From Bacilli bacterium (GTDB taxonomy: Bacteria > Bacillota_I > Bacilli_A > ML615J-28 > CAG-313): a DNA stretch of 45,045 nucleotides. Positions 24,567-33,687 of this stretch are shown one piece after another. Within the stretch, counting starts at the first letter, position 1; the number at the start of each line of letters is the position of its first letter. Below the pieces are notes generated by a model. The model searched no databases. It saw only the letters and a program-made list of their open reading frames with translations, and had not been told where the DNA came from. The stretch lies in NCBI GenBank assembly GCA_900752975.1, contig CAADXH010000117.1, positions 1 to 45,045 of the forward strand. Reading direction: 5' to 3'. The translations under genes and the position numbers were made by a program.

Positions 24567-25571
24567 TTACTTATAAATTTTAATCTTTTTATCCACTTCA
24601 TCCTCACTAATGTCAAATTTTGCATGATTCTTTTTTAGATTTTCAATATTGCTTGCCGTAGTACTTAAAATGAATCCATCGATATTAGACGTATTGTAAC
24701 AAATATGTAATCCTAAATCACTTACAGAATCTGGAATATATAACTCTACAAAATTCATTGTCTTAGCTGTATTACAATTTGCGAAGGCATTATTACCTAT
24801 TTTTTTAAGCCCATTAGGTAGCATTACTCTTGTCAAATTAACGCATTTATAAAAAGCAAATGCCCCAATTTCATTTAAAGCAATTGTTTTTGAAAAATCC
24901 AATTTACTTAGGTTCTGGCAATTCTTAAAAGCATTATCCATTATTACAGTGAGTGAATCATTAAATACAACACTTTTAATATTTTGATTGTTCACAAAGG
25001 CATTTTCATAAATTGTTGTTACTCCGCTTCTTATGTTAACTATTGATTCATCCTCTAAATTTGCATTATTTGGATATTTTAATAGAATAGTCTTATCCTT
25101 ACTGTAGAGTACCCCATCAATACTTGAATAAAGATTATTATTTATATCAACTTTAATTGCTTTTAAATTGATAGCATTAATAAATGCATTATTTCCAAAA
25201 GTATTACCATTTTCTTCACCAATATATTCAATGTTTGATCCTATTGTGACATATTCAGTAAATCGATAATCACTAAAATCTTTATTACTTAATAGTTTTT
25301 TAACTTTTATTCCATCAATAGTATGTGGAATAATCAAATCACTTATGCTAGAACCAATAGTAGTAAGTCCAGTAATAACATAGTATTGTTCATTCTTTTC
25401 TTTGATGAGTTTTAAATCAAATGTGTTTGCATACTTTTTGTGTTCTTCACCATATTCGTCAAATTTTTGACTGTCAGTTTTGCTTGGTCCCTTTATTAAC
25501 AAAATAGTTAAGACAACACCAAAAATTATTATTAATGAACTTATTAAAATTATAAATTTCTTTCTACTCAT
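24567..25571 (-). CDS. Membrane-anchored leucine-rich repeat protein, BspA-like
   Basis: 334 residues. A single N-terminal membrane segment (IILISSLIIIFGVVLTILLI) anchors an extracellular chain of LRR_5-type repeats: FGNNAFINAINLKAI, IYENAFVNNQNIKSV, IMDNAFKNCQNLSKL, IGAFAFYKCVNLTRV, IGNNAFANCNTAKTM. Such proteins are surface or adhesion proteins in many gut bacteria; the ligand is unknown. Start at the ATG 25571, which follows GGTGA; four extra residues from 25583 are possible. Together with ppdK it interrupts the spoIVFB-rplU neighbourhood. Confidence 0.8.
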   Translation of the reverse strand: MSRKKFIILISSLIIIFGVVLTILLIKGPSKTDSQKFDEYGEEHKKYANTFDLKLIKEKNEQYYVITGLTTIGSSISDLIIPHTIDGIKVKKLLSNKDFSDYRFTEYVTIGSNIEYIGEENGNTFGNNAFINAINLKAIKVDINNNLYSSIDGVLYSKDKTILLKYPNNANLEDESIVNIRSGVTTIYENAFVNNQNIKSVVFNDSLTVIMDNAFKNCQNLSKLDFSKTIALNEIGAFAFYKCVNLTRVMLPNGLKKIGNNAFANCNTAKTMNFVELYIPDSVSDLGLHICYNTSNIDGFILSTTASNIENLKKNHAKFDISEDEVDKKIKIYK

Positions 25572-25601
25572 TTTTATCACCATATTAATTATACTTTAAA
25601 A

Positions 25602-26229
25602 TCAATTATTTTTAAAGTAATTAGTCAATAAAATTTTTTTATTTTTATTTTTTCTTTTATGAAGTCGATAATATTCAATCTGTTTCACAGATAAAAACAA
25701 TATAATTATTACAAGAGAAAGACTTTTAAACACTATCAATGATAAAATGAGTAAAACAATGAAAAATATAGAAGTAATTGATAATAAATGATAACAGTAT
25801 TCATCATCATATATTCTAGATAGAAAGAGATTAATTAAGCGATATCCATCCAGTGGATAAATTGGAATAACATTAAATAATATCATCATATTGTTAAATT
25901 GATAATAAATCGTGCTTGTTAAATTAAGCATTTTAAATAACACAAGTAATAATAAATTATTAACCAGGCCGACCACAAATTACAAAAAGGTTTGTTAACA
26001 ACTTATTTGTTGGTAATTCTATATTCATCAATCCACCAATTAAAGAAATAGATAATTTGTTTATTCTACCTCTAAATATTAATATCCATATAATGTGACC
26101 TAGTTCATGAAACGCAAGAATTGACATAATCAGTAAAAAATCTTTTAGAAATCCCGCAAACAAACAAATTATAAAATAAACAATAATTGAATAGTGAAAT
26201 CTAACTTTTGGCATTTTGGTAGTAATCAT
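25602..26229 (-). pseudogene. spoIVFB: spoIVFB, stage IV sporulation intramembrane metalloprotease, frameshifted
   Basis: Two overlapping frames together make one M50 protease. Part 1 (26229-25960, 89 residues) has the zinc motif FHELGH (H41-E-L-G-H45) and stops after ICGRPG. Part 2 (25976-25602, 124 residues, +1 frame) begins with LVNNLLLL and carries NVIPIYPLDGYRL, the NPDG-type motif with the third zinc ligand. Relatives have a continuous GPLVN stretch exactly where the break falls, so a 1-base change within 25962-25981 has split the gene. In Bacillus SpoIVFB cleaves pro-sigma-K. It overlaps spoIVFA by 29 bases. It may be real decay or a sequencing/assembly error. Confidence 0.8.
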
Positions 26230-26812
26230 AATAGATACCTTCTTTTTCGATAATTAGTTTAAAAGTATAACATTTTGTCGTTTGATCATATGGGGCAACT
26301 CCAATTATTGATTCACTGTTTACAAAATTATAAATTCTATAATCTATGCTTTCCAAATCACAATATGTATAATTAAAGCCATCATATCCTTTTATGGTAA
26401 TATCATATAAGCTATTTTGTTTCCGGTAAATTTTGGTTACAATTCCATTTTCTAAGTTGGTAATACCATCAAAACTATAGTTATAAACTGTATTCACGCG
26501 TGCATTATCATCAAAAAAGACTTCATCATATGTCGTTGAAGAATAAGCAGTTTCATCAATTTTAGGAGTAATAAAATTACCGAAATTACCATTAAAGATC
26601 TTTGCGATTTTCAAAAAATTTAAATTATCCGTAAACATTTTTGACGTTTTATTTGTTTTAAAATTATCAATAATTATAAGTGTTAATACTAGAATAGAAG
26701 AAAGGAAAATTCTTAGAAATAATTTATCAATATAATTAAGTTTACGCTTTTTTATAATATCAGTATTATATTTTTCTTTTTTTCGCTTTAATAAAAAGAA
26801 ATTAGATTTCAT
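26201..26812 (-). CDS. spoIVFA: SpoIVFA-like regulator of SpoIVFB (degenerate M23 domain)
   Basis: 203 residues. Basic cytoplasmic N-terminus, one membrane helix (about 33-48, IFLSSILVLTLIIID), then an extracytoplasmic domain with an M23/lysostaphin-like fold lacking zinc ligands: NGIVTKIYRKQ, YDITIKGYDGFNYTYCDLESI, IIGVAPYDQTTKCYTFKLIIEKEG. SpoIVFA tethers and inhibits SpoIVFB in the forespore outer membrane. Identity rests on this layout and on its position directly before the SpoIVFB frames. GGTGAT precedes the ATG. Confidence 0.75.
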   Translation of the reverse strand: MKSNFFLLKRKKEKYNTDIIKKRKLNYIDKLFLRIFLSSILVLTLIIIDNFKTNKTSKMFTDNLNFLKIAKIFNGNFGNFITPKIDETAYSSTTYDEVFFDDNARVNTVYNYSFDGITNLENGIVTKIYRKQNSLYDITIKGYDGFNYTYCDLESIDYRIYNFVNSESIIGVAPYDQTTKCYTFKLIIEKEGIYYDYYQNAKS

Positions 26813-26849
26813 TATATCACCATAATATTTTATGAATTAGGTGAATAAA

Positions 26850-27530
26850 TTAGAACATTTTAAAATTTTTACACTCCCTTTTCATACTAAAATATCCATC
26901 TCCAATTATGATATGATCAATAATAGCAAATTCTGTTAGTTTAGCTTGTTTTAAAACGACTTCTGTATATTTAATGTCATATATACTTGGAGTTGGGTCA
27001 CCACTAGGATGATTGTGCACAAGAATGATTGCGGCTGCAGATAATTTATAAGCCCACTTAAAGATTAGTTTCCCATCAATGATTGTGGAATTAACACTTC
27101 CTTTCGTTAACATTTTGGTTTCAATGTGATTTCCTTTTACATCTAGATAAATAGCATACAATTGTTCTTCTTTTAGTTTTGCTATTTTTGGCTTCATGTA
27201 TTCATAGACTGATTTTGAGGTAGGAAAAGTTAGTTTTTCAGAATTATCAGTAACAATGCGATGTCCAAGTTCAATTGCTGCTAGTAACATTAATGCTTTT
27301 GCTGATCCAATTCCCCCAATTTTCGTTATTTCATTAATAGATAAATTTTGTAGTTCACTAATGTTATTAATTTCTTTAAGCAAATTTAAAGCAACATATA
27401 CGGCATTCTCGTTTTGTCTACCTGAACGTAAGATTATCGCAATTAGTTCAGCATTACTAAGATTTTCAATACCATATTTTAAAGCTTTTTCTCGTGGTCT
27501 TTCATCAATTGGCATTTCTTTTAAAAGCAT
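26850..27530 (-). CDS. radC: RadC family JAMM-domain protein
   Basis: 226 residues. N-terminal helix-hairpin-helix part (ERPREKALKYGIENLSNAELIAIIL, IGGIGSAKALMLLAA) and C-terminal JAB1/MPN-type metalloprotein domain with H172-N-H174-x7-S182-x2-D185 (HNHPSGDPTPSIYD). Despite its name the biochemical role of RadC is not established. AGGAGA before the ATG. Sits between folC and spoIVFA as the Bacillus order predicts. Confidence 0.95.
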   Translation of the reverse strand: MLLKEMPIDERPREKALKYGIENLSNAELIAIILRSGRQNENAVYVALNLLKEINNISELQNLSINEITKIGGIGSAKALMLLAAIELGHRIVTDNSEKLTFPTSKSVYEYMKPKIAKLKEEQLYAIYLDVKGNHIETKMLTKGSVNSTIIDGKLIFKWAYKLSAAAIILVHNHPSGDPTPSIYDIKYTEVVLKQAKLTEFAIIDHIIIGDGYFSMKRECKNFKMF

Positions 27531-27546
27531 ATCAATGGTCTCCTAT

Positions 27547-27584
27547 AAAAAAACTACTTACACCCTATATTACGTGTAAGCAGT
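27547..27584 (-). terminator. Rho-independent terminator after folC... before radC coding start, upstream of radC
   Basis: - strand ACTGCTTACAC pairs with GTGTAAGTAGT around a 10-base loop, followed by T7. It lies between folC (start of radC side at 27530, folC stop at 27602) and ends the valS-folC transcript. Confidence 0.75.
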
Positions 27585-27601
27585 AAAAATTACATTATTT
27601 T

Positions 27602-28888
27602 TTAGTTATTAATTTTATTTCTTATGTCACAAACTAAGTAAAGACTACCTAAAAAAACAGTTAAATCAGCAGGATGATTTTTAACATATTGTAAGGCATC
27701 ATCTAGTGAATCCATAATTATTTTGTTATGGCTATTACTAAGTGAAAAAAGTTCTTCGGCCGGAGCACTACGATTGTATGAATATCTTGTAAAAATTATT
27801 TCATCAAACGTTTGGTCTAATTTTTCTATCATTTGATCTTTGTCTTTGTCTTTAGAAATTGAAACAACTGCACGCTTAAAAGCAAATGATTGGTTTTTAA
27901 TAAAATCACAAACTCTAGTTATACCATCAATATTATGAGCACCATCAATCAGAATTAATGGTGACTTGCTAACTATTTCTAAGCGGCCTGGCCATTTAGC
28001 ATTTCGTAATCCTGGAATAATTGAACGTAATAATTTGGACTGTAATTCGGGATGAATTTTGCAAAATTCTTCTACTGTCATAATTGCGGTTAAAGCGTTT
28101 TCTACTTGATGATTACCAGCAAGGCCAATGACAACGGGTTGTTCAAACCCTTCTATAATAAGTTCAGTCCCATAAATGGTCGACTTTTTTATTTCAAACG
28201 GTCTGTTTAAAGCTGTAGTTAGTGGGATGTTACGATTATCACAATATGTTTTCACGAAAGATTGTAGTTTTTGATCTTTAATTCCTATGACTAGTGGTTC
28301 GTTATTTTTTACAATACCTAATTTTTCCAATGCGATTTTTTCTAGTGTATTTCCTAGTACACTCATATGATCATAAGCAATATTGCTAATAACCGCAATT
28401 TCACTAGTTATAACATTTGTAGAATCGAGTCTTCCACCCATGCCAACCTCGATTATAGCATAATCCAAGTCTTTTAATTCACTAAAGTATAAAAAGGCAA
28501 GTAAGGTAATAAACTCAAAGAATGATGGAAGTTCAACTTTAGAAAGTTCAATAGTATCGTATTTTTCAATTATCATATTAGCATACTTCAATAAGTTTAC
28601 ATCACTAATAAATTCACCGTTATATTCGATTCTTTCATTAAAATAAGTGATATATGGTGAGGTAAAAGTGGCGATGTTTAGGCCTGCCGTTCTCATGATG
28701 CTAGTAATAAAAGCAACTGTACTGCCTTTACCATTAGTTCCTGTAACGTGTATTGACTTAAATTTATCTTGAGGATTATCAAAAAGTTGACAATAATATT
28801 TCATTTTATCTAAACTAACTTTTTTAGAGAACCTTTTTTGTTTTTCAACCCAAGAAATGAAATCTTTTACATTAGTAAATTTATTCAT
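27602..28888 (-). CDS. folC: Folylpolyglutamate / dihydrofolate synthase FolC
   Basis: 428 residues. Mur-ligase-type ATPase: P-loop VTGTNGKGSTVAF (GTNGKGST, 50-57), FTSPYITYFNERI (folate-binding signature), AIIEVGMGGRLDSTNVI, NIAYDHMSVLG, ILIDGAHNIDG. Adds glutamates to folates. Start ATG at 28888 lies 7 bases after the valS stop, so valS-folC is an operon, as in Bacillus. Confidence 0.93.
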   Translation of the reverse strand: MNKFTNVKDFISWVEKQKRFSKKVSLDKMKYYCQLFDNPQDKFKSIHVTGTNGKGSTVAFITSIMRTAGLNIATFTSPYITYFNERIEYNGEFISDVNLLKYANMIIEKYDTIELSKVELPSFFEFITLLAFLYFSELKDLDYAIIEVGMGGRLDSTNVITSEIAVISNIAYDHMSVLGNTLEKIALEKLGIVKNNEPLVIGIKDQKLQSFVKTYCDNRNIPLTTALNRPFEIKKSTIYGTELIIEGFEQPVVIGLAGNHQVENALTAIMTVEEFCKIHPELQSKLLRSIIPGLRNAKWPGRLEIVSKSPLILIDGAHNIDGITRVCDFIKNQSFAFKRAVVSISKDKDKDQMIEKLDQTFDEIIFTRYSYNRSAPAEELFSLSNSHNKIIMDSLDDALQYVKNHPADLTVFLGSLYLVCDIRNKINN

Positions 28889-28895
28889 ATTTTCA

Positions 28896-31511
28896 CTACT
28901 TCATTTTTGCTAATAAATTTTTTACTTCCTCTAATTGAGATTGATAATTTGCAAGTTTTGATCTTTCGGCATCAATTTTTGCAGTTGGTGCTTTTGTCAC
29001 AAAATTAGGATTGTTTAACATTTTTTCACATCTTTCAACTTCTTGAGTTAACTTATCCTTCAAAACTGTTAGTCGTTTAAATTCTTCTTCCATATTTACT
29101 AATTCTTTCATTGGAATAATTACTTTTGTGTTCTTTAAAACTGAAACTAATGAGTCATCACTATTAATGCTTTCCTCGATTAATAAATGATCAGGATTGC
29201 AGAATTTTTCAAGATAGTTTGCATGGTTCTTATAAAAGTTCATAAGACTATGATCACTTGTTTCTAATCCAATAGTTAATTTTTTGCTCATTGGTACGTT
29301 CTTTTCATTGCGAATGTTACGAACAGTTGTAATAACTTCAAGCAAATCATTCATTTTATCAAGTGCTTGGAATGAATTTTTGCTATTTTCTTCAGGCCAA
29401 CTACTTATCATTATAGATCCATCATAAAAATGTTGATAAATTTCTTCAGTTACAAACGGCATAAATGGATGCAATAATTTAATAACCGTTGTAAGTACTG
29501 TTTTTAGTACCGCACATGTATTTAGTTGTTGTTCTTTTGTACCATTATTAAATGTTACCTTAGTAAGCTCCAGATACCAACTTGCAAAATCATCCCAAGT
29601 AAAGTTATAAATTAATTTAGTAGCTTCACCAAGTTCAAAACTATCATATAATTTGTTGACATCACGAATTAAATCATTCATTTTTGATAATATCCATTTA
29701 TCAATTGTAAGCAATGCTTGATAATTGATTTCTTCATCTGCATAACCAACATTATTAAGATTCATTTGGATAAAACGTGAAATGTTCCAAATCTTATTAA
29801 TATAATTCCATGATGAACCCATTTTTTCTTCAGAATAACGCAAATCTTGACCAGGTGTAGCATTAGTTGTTAAGAAATAACGCATTGCATCACAACCATA
29901 TTTATCGATTAAATAAAATGGATCAACACCATTACCTAGTGATTTACTCATTTTACGGCCTTGCTCGTCGCGAATTAAGCCATGAATAAAACATTTTTTA
30001 AAGGGGCGTTTACCCATAAAATGCTTAGATTGAATTGCCATACGTGCAACCCAGAAAAAGATTATATCATAACCTGTTACAAGACAATCAGTAGGGAAAT
30101 ATCTTTCAAGATCTTTTGTTTTTTCAGGCCAACCAAGAGTAGAGAAAGGCCATAAAGCACTTGAGAACCATGTATCAAGAACATCTTCATCTTGTTTCCA
30201 CTCAGCAGATGGAGCATTTACACCAACATAAACTTCATCACCCTTATACCAAGCCGGAATACGATGTCCCCACCATAATTGACGAGAAATACACCAATCT
30301 TGAAGATTTTCAGGATCCAACCACCCTGTTAAAGTTTTATTAAATCTACTAGGAACAAATTCAATTGGTTCTGAACTTTCTTGCATGGCAAGAACATCTC
30401 TAGCAAGAACGTCCATTTTAACAAACCATTGTTTTGAAAGACGAGGTTCTACTATTACACCAGTTCTTTCAGAGTGTCCTACTGAGTGAACCATTTTTTC
30501 AATTGATGGACAAAGTTTCATAGTTTGCAAATCTTCAACAACTTTAGCTCGGCATACGAAACGGTCAAGTCCCTCATATTTTCCTGCTAAGCTATTCATC
30601 GTTCCATCCTCGTTCATACAGATTAACCGAGGAAGTTTATGCCTATTACCTACTTCAAAGTCGTTAGGATCATGTGCAGGAGTAACTTTTACGACACCAG
30701 TACCAAATTCGATATCAACATATTCATCACTAATAACCGGAATTTGACGATTTGTACCTGGGATGTAAACCATCTTGCCAATATATTTTTGATATCTTTC
30801 ATCTTTAGGGTGAACCATTAAAGCTGTATCACCAAACATAGTTTCTGGTCTTGTAGTTGCTATTTCAAGCATACCACTACCATCTACTAGTGGATACAAC
30901 AAATGATAAAAGGCCCCTTCAATATCTTTATATTCAACTTCAATATTAGATAAAGCTGTTTTTGCTTCAATATCCCAGTTAATAATTCTTTCGCCACGAT
31001 AGATTAGTCCCTCATTATACATTTTTATAAATACTTCCGCAACCGCTTTTTGTAAACCTTCATCAAGTGTAAAACGTTCCTTAGTATAATCTAATGAAAG
31101 ACCTAGCGCAGCCCATTGTGAACGAATGTATGTAGCATATTCTTTTTTCCATTCCCATGCAACTTCTAAAAACTTTTCACGTCCTAAGTCATAACGGCTA
31201 ATTCCTTGACTCTTTAATTTAGCATCTACCTTGGCTTGAGTTGCAATTCCCGCATGATCCATACCAGGAAGGTATAAAGCATCATATCCTTGCATTCTTT
31301 TACGTCTAATTAAAATATCTTGTAAGGTTGTATCCCATGCGTGACCAAGATGAAGTTTACCTGTTACATTTGGAGGGGGGATTACAATTGTATATGGTAT
31401 TTTTGTATTATCACCACTTGTAAAAAAGCCTTCTTTTAGCCAGTAATCATACTTACCATTTTCAACTTCCTTGTGATTGTATTTTGATTCCATTATTTTA
31501 AATTCTTTCAT
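28896..31511 (-). CDS. valS: Valyl-tRNA synthetase
   Basis: 871 residues. Class I synthetase: PPPNVTGKLHLGHAWD (HIGH motif HLGH, 54-57), KMSKSLGNG (KMSKS), editing domain with ATTRPETMFGDTA, WCISRQLWWGHRIPAW, DVLDTWFSSALWPFSTLGWP, and the C-terminal coiled-coil arm (about 810-871) typical of ValRS. Expression is controlled by the T-box leader upstream. AAGGAGG lies 11 bases before the ATG; a second Met at residue 7 is an alternative. Confidence 0.97.
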   Translation of the reverse strand: MKEFKIMESKYNHKEVENGKYDYWLKEGFFTSGDNTKIPYTIVIPPPNVTGKLHLGHAWDTTLQDILIRRKRMQGYDALYLPGMDHAGIATQAKVDAKLKSQGISRYDLGREKFLEVAWEWKKEYATYIRSQWAALGLSLDYTKERFTLDEGLQKAVAEVFIKMYNEGLIYRGERIINWDIEAKTALSNIEVEYKDIEGAFYHLLYPLVDGSGMLEIATTRPETMFGDTALMVHPKDERYQKYIGKMVYIPGTNRQIPVISDEYVDIEFGTGVVKVTPAHDPNDFEVGNRHKLPRLICMNEDGTMNSLAGKYEGLDRFVCRAKVVEDLQTMKLCPSIEKMVHSVGHSERTGVIVEPRLSKQWFVKMDVLARDVLAMQESSEPIEFVPSRFNKTLTGWLDPENLQDWCISRQLWWGHRIPAWYKGDEVYVGVNAPSAEWKQDEDVLDTWFSSALWPFSTLGWPEKTKDLERYFPTDCLVTGYDIIFFWVARMAIQSKHFMGKRPFKKCFIHGLIRDEQGRKMSKSLGNGVDPFYLIDKYGCDAMRYFLTTNATPGQDLRYSEEKMGSSWNYINKIWNISRFIQMNLNNVGYADEEINYQALLTIDKWILSKMNDLIRDVNKLYDSFELGEATKLIYNFTWDDFASWYLELTKVTFNNGTKEQQLNTCAVLKTVLTTVIKLLHPFMPFVTEEIYQHFYDGSIMISSWPEENSKNSFQALDKMNDLLEVITTVRNIRNEKNVPMSKKLTIGLETSDHSLMNFYKNHANYLEKFCNPDHLLIEESINSDDSLVSVLKNTKVIIPMKELVNMEEEFKRLTVLKDKLTQEVERCEKMLNNPNFVTKAPTAKIDAERSKLANYQSQLEEVKNLLAKMK

Positions 31512-31536
31512 TTTGATTTCAACCTCCTTAAAAATT

Positions 31537-31806
31537 AAAAAAAGCCCATCCTATAAAGGACGAGCATAAATTCCCGTGGTACCACCTTTGTTACTGACAA
31601 TGTCAATCACTCATTATTTGTTAACACAGGTGTTTCTGCGGATAAACTTACCTCCTAAGATCAATTGGATTATCAATTATCTTAGTTTTTTCAGTTCATC
31701 TTCTCCTAGGCTACCTTCAAAAAAGTCTAATAAAGTTTTTCACCAAACAACTTCTCTCTAAAATCTTTCTTTTTTTACTCTTCCTATTCACTGAATTTCT
31801 AAAAAT
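31537..31806 (-). promoter_or_regulatory. T-box riboswitch leader of valS
   Basis: The T-box sequence AAAGGTGGTACCACGGGAA is present on the - strand (about 31571-31590), followed by a terminator stem GCTCGTCC/GGATGGGC and T7 (31537-31543). An extended upstream part with AGAGAGAAG and an AGGAGAAGATGAAC stretch is consistent with Stem I. Uncharged tRNA-Val would switch it to antitermination. I did not assign the specifier codon. Confidence 0.9.
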
Positions 31807-31835
31807 AGTATAACAAAAAACACTTTTTTTTGCAA
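31807..31835 (-). promoter_or_regulatory. Promoter of the valS T-box leader
   Basis: TTGCAA (31830-31835), 17-base spacer, TATACT (31807-31812). Confidence 0.7.
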
Positions 31836-31848
31836 TCGCAATGCATTT

Positions 31849-33687
31849 CTAATGCTTCATATCACCTGGAAAATGAAGATCAGATCGACAAGCAAATGAG
31901 AATTCAAAAATCTTTACGCTTTCAGGCCCAGTTAAACGTTTAAACTGGTTACGACAAAAACGGCGCATAAAATTTTCGTAATAATTGCTAGCTAAATTTT
32001 CATTCAAATTGTAAACAATATTTAGTAGAAAACATATTCGTGCTTTTGAGGCTCCACGAACAAATATATGGTACATAATAAAGTCATTAATTTCATACTT
32101 ACCAATAACGTCCTCAGTTTTTTGATCACTGCCTGTAAGTTCAGGAGAAATCGGTAAATCTAAAACGTCTTGTAAAATATCGTTGTGGTTACTATGTCTA
32201 GTTTTAAAATAACTAACTAGTTCTTTAATTGTAGTTTTTGGAAGGCCACCATTCAAATTATACATCGACATTTGATCTCCATTAAATGTTGACCAACCAA
32301 GTGCAATTTCGCTCATATCAGATGTACCACAAACAATTGCATTTTCTTTATTTGCTATGTCCATTAATACTAAAGTACGATATCTAGCTTGAATATTTTC
32401 AAAAGTAACATCTTTATTGTCGTCATCTTTGCCAATTAAATTAAAGTGATGCAAGACTTCTTCTTTAATGTCGATAGTCTTTAGCTTTATGCCTAGATAC
32501 TCAGCAAGTTTGCAGGCGTTATTCTTAGATTTTTCACCTGTGCCAAGACCAGGCATTGTGTAAGCTAAAATTCCTTTTTTATCCAAGCCATATCTTTCAA
32601 AGCATTCATTAATCATAAGCAAAGCAAGCGTTGAATCGAGTCCACCACTAACACCTAAAACTACCTTTTTTATACCTATGTGTGATAAACGATGATATAA
32701 AGCATATGTAACAGCACTTATAACTTCTTCTTTGGATTCATCAGTTTTAAGGGTAAATGGTAAAGGATCAATTACTCGGTTTATACTTGTATTTTGGTAG
32801 TTAGCTACTAAATTATATGGTATTTGACCAATACTTGCATTACGGCGATAATTCATATTGATAGTACGACGTGTATAATTAATGCTTTCTAAATCAATAT
32901 CAATAACATCAACATATTCTTCAGTGTCTAAAGCTTCTTTATTATACAATACTTCACCATTTTCACAAACAATACTATGACCTGACATTATTACATCACT
33001 TGATGTTTCACTAATGCTAGATGAAACGTATACATAAGCCCCTTTTCCCAAGAAGGAAGCATTTTCACAAATACTTAAACGCCTTTTTCCTTTATTAGCA
33101 TGGAATGTGCTAGCACTAACATTAAATATTATATGAGCTCCTGCAGTATATAATAGTTCATTTGGCGAGTTAATATGCCATAAATCCTCACAAATTTCGA
33201 CACCAAATTTACAATTGTCATTTTCAAATATACATTCGCCAAAAGTTACCATCTCACCATTTACATTTACTTTGACTGTCTGATCAAGAAAAGCAAGGCC
33301 ATCATGAAAAATACGTTTTTCATAAAATTCGCGATATTCAGGTAAATGCATCTTAGGAACAATACCTAACACTTTTTTACTCTGGATGACGTACGCACAA
33401 TTATAATTATGATCGTGATAAATACAAGGTGCACCAACAATCCAAACTTGTTCAGTTGAATTTTCAATTAAATATTTTAGAGCTTCATTAGTTTCATCTA
33501 TTAATTGCTGATTGTTAAACCAATCACCTATGCTATAACCTGTAACTGCAAGTTCTGGAAAACAAATTATTGAAGCATCAGATATGCGGTTTGCTAGTTC
33601 GACGATTCTTTCAACATTTTTAATAGGATTTCCTAAAAAAACTTTAGGTACCGCTATTCCCACTTTAATAAAACCATTGTTAATCAT
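31849..33687 (-). CDS. nadE: Glutamine-dependent NAD+ synthetase
   Basis: 612 residues. N-terminal nitrilase-type glutaminase domain with the triad E45 (FPELAVTGY), K112 (VPKMHLPEYREFYEKR) and C166 (VEICEDLW); C-terminal synthetase domain with the PP-loop SGGLDS (347-352), ICGTSDMSEIALGWSTFNGDQ and MYNLNGGLPKT. Converts nicotinate adenine dinucleotide to NAD using glutamine. It overlaps the preceding gltD-nadD fusion by eight bases (ATG ATT AA), so both are coupled. Confidence 0.95.
   Translation of the reverse strand: MINNGFIKVGIAVPKVFLGNPIKNVERIVELANRISDASIICFPELAVTGYSIGDWFNNQQLIDETNEALKYLIENSTEQVWIVGAPCIYHDHNYNCAYVIQSKKVLGIVPKMHLPEYREFYEKRIFHDGLAFLDQTVKVNVNGEMVTFGECIFENDNCKFGVEICEDLWHINSPNELLYTAGAHIIFNVSASTFHANKGKRRLSICENASFLGKGAYVYVSSSISETSSDVIMSGHSIVCENGEVLYNKEALDTEEYVDVIDIDLESINYTRRTINMNYRRNASIGQIPYNLVANYQNTSINRVIDPLPFTLKTDESKEEVISAVTYALYHRLSHIGIKKVVLGVSGGLDSTLALLMINECFERYGLDKKGILAYTMPGLGTGEKSKNNACKLAEYLGIKLKTIDIKEEVLHHFNLIGKDDDNKDVTFENIQARYRTLVLMDIANKENAIVCGTSDMSEIALGWSTFNGDQMSMYNLNGGLPKTTIKELVSYFKTRHSNHNDILQDVLDLPISPELTGSDQKTEDVIGKYEINDFIMYHIFVRGASKARICFLLNIVYNLNENLASNYYENFMRRFCRNQFKRLTGPESVKIFEFSFACRSDLHFPGDMKH

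Noticed and set aside
25958..25985. Programmed frameshift in spoIVFB
   Set aside because: No slippery run or strong downstream stem is visible; CCT GGT TAA does not allow good tRNA re-pairing in the new frame. Mutation or sequencing error is simpler.
28180..28212. Sixth copy of the SERL repeat inside folC
   Set aside because: CAGACCGTTTGAAATAAAAA resembles the repeat core and tail, but it is coding in a different frame (RPFEIKK), lacks the CCCTCT start, and the A-rich part matches easily by chance.
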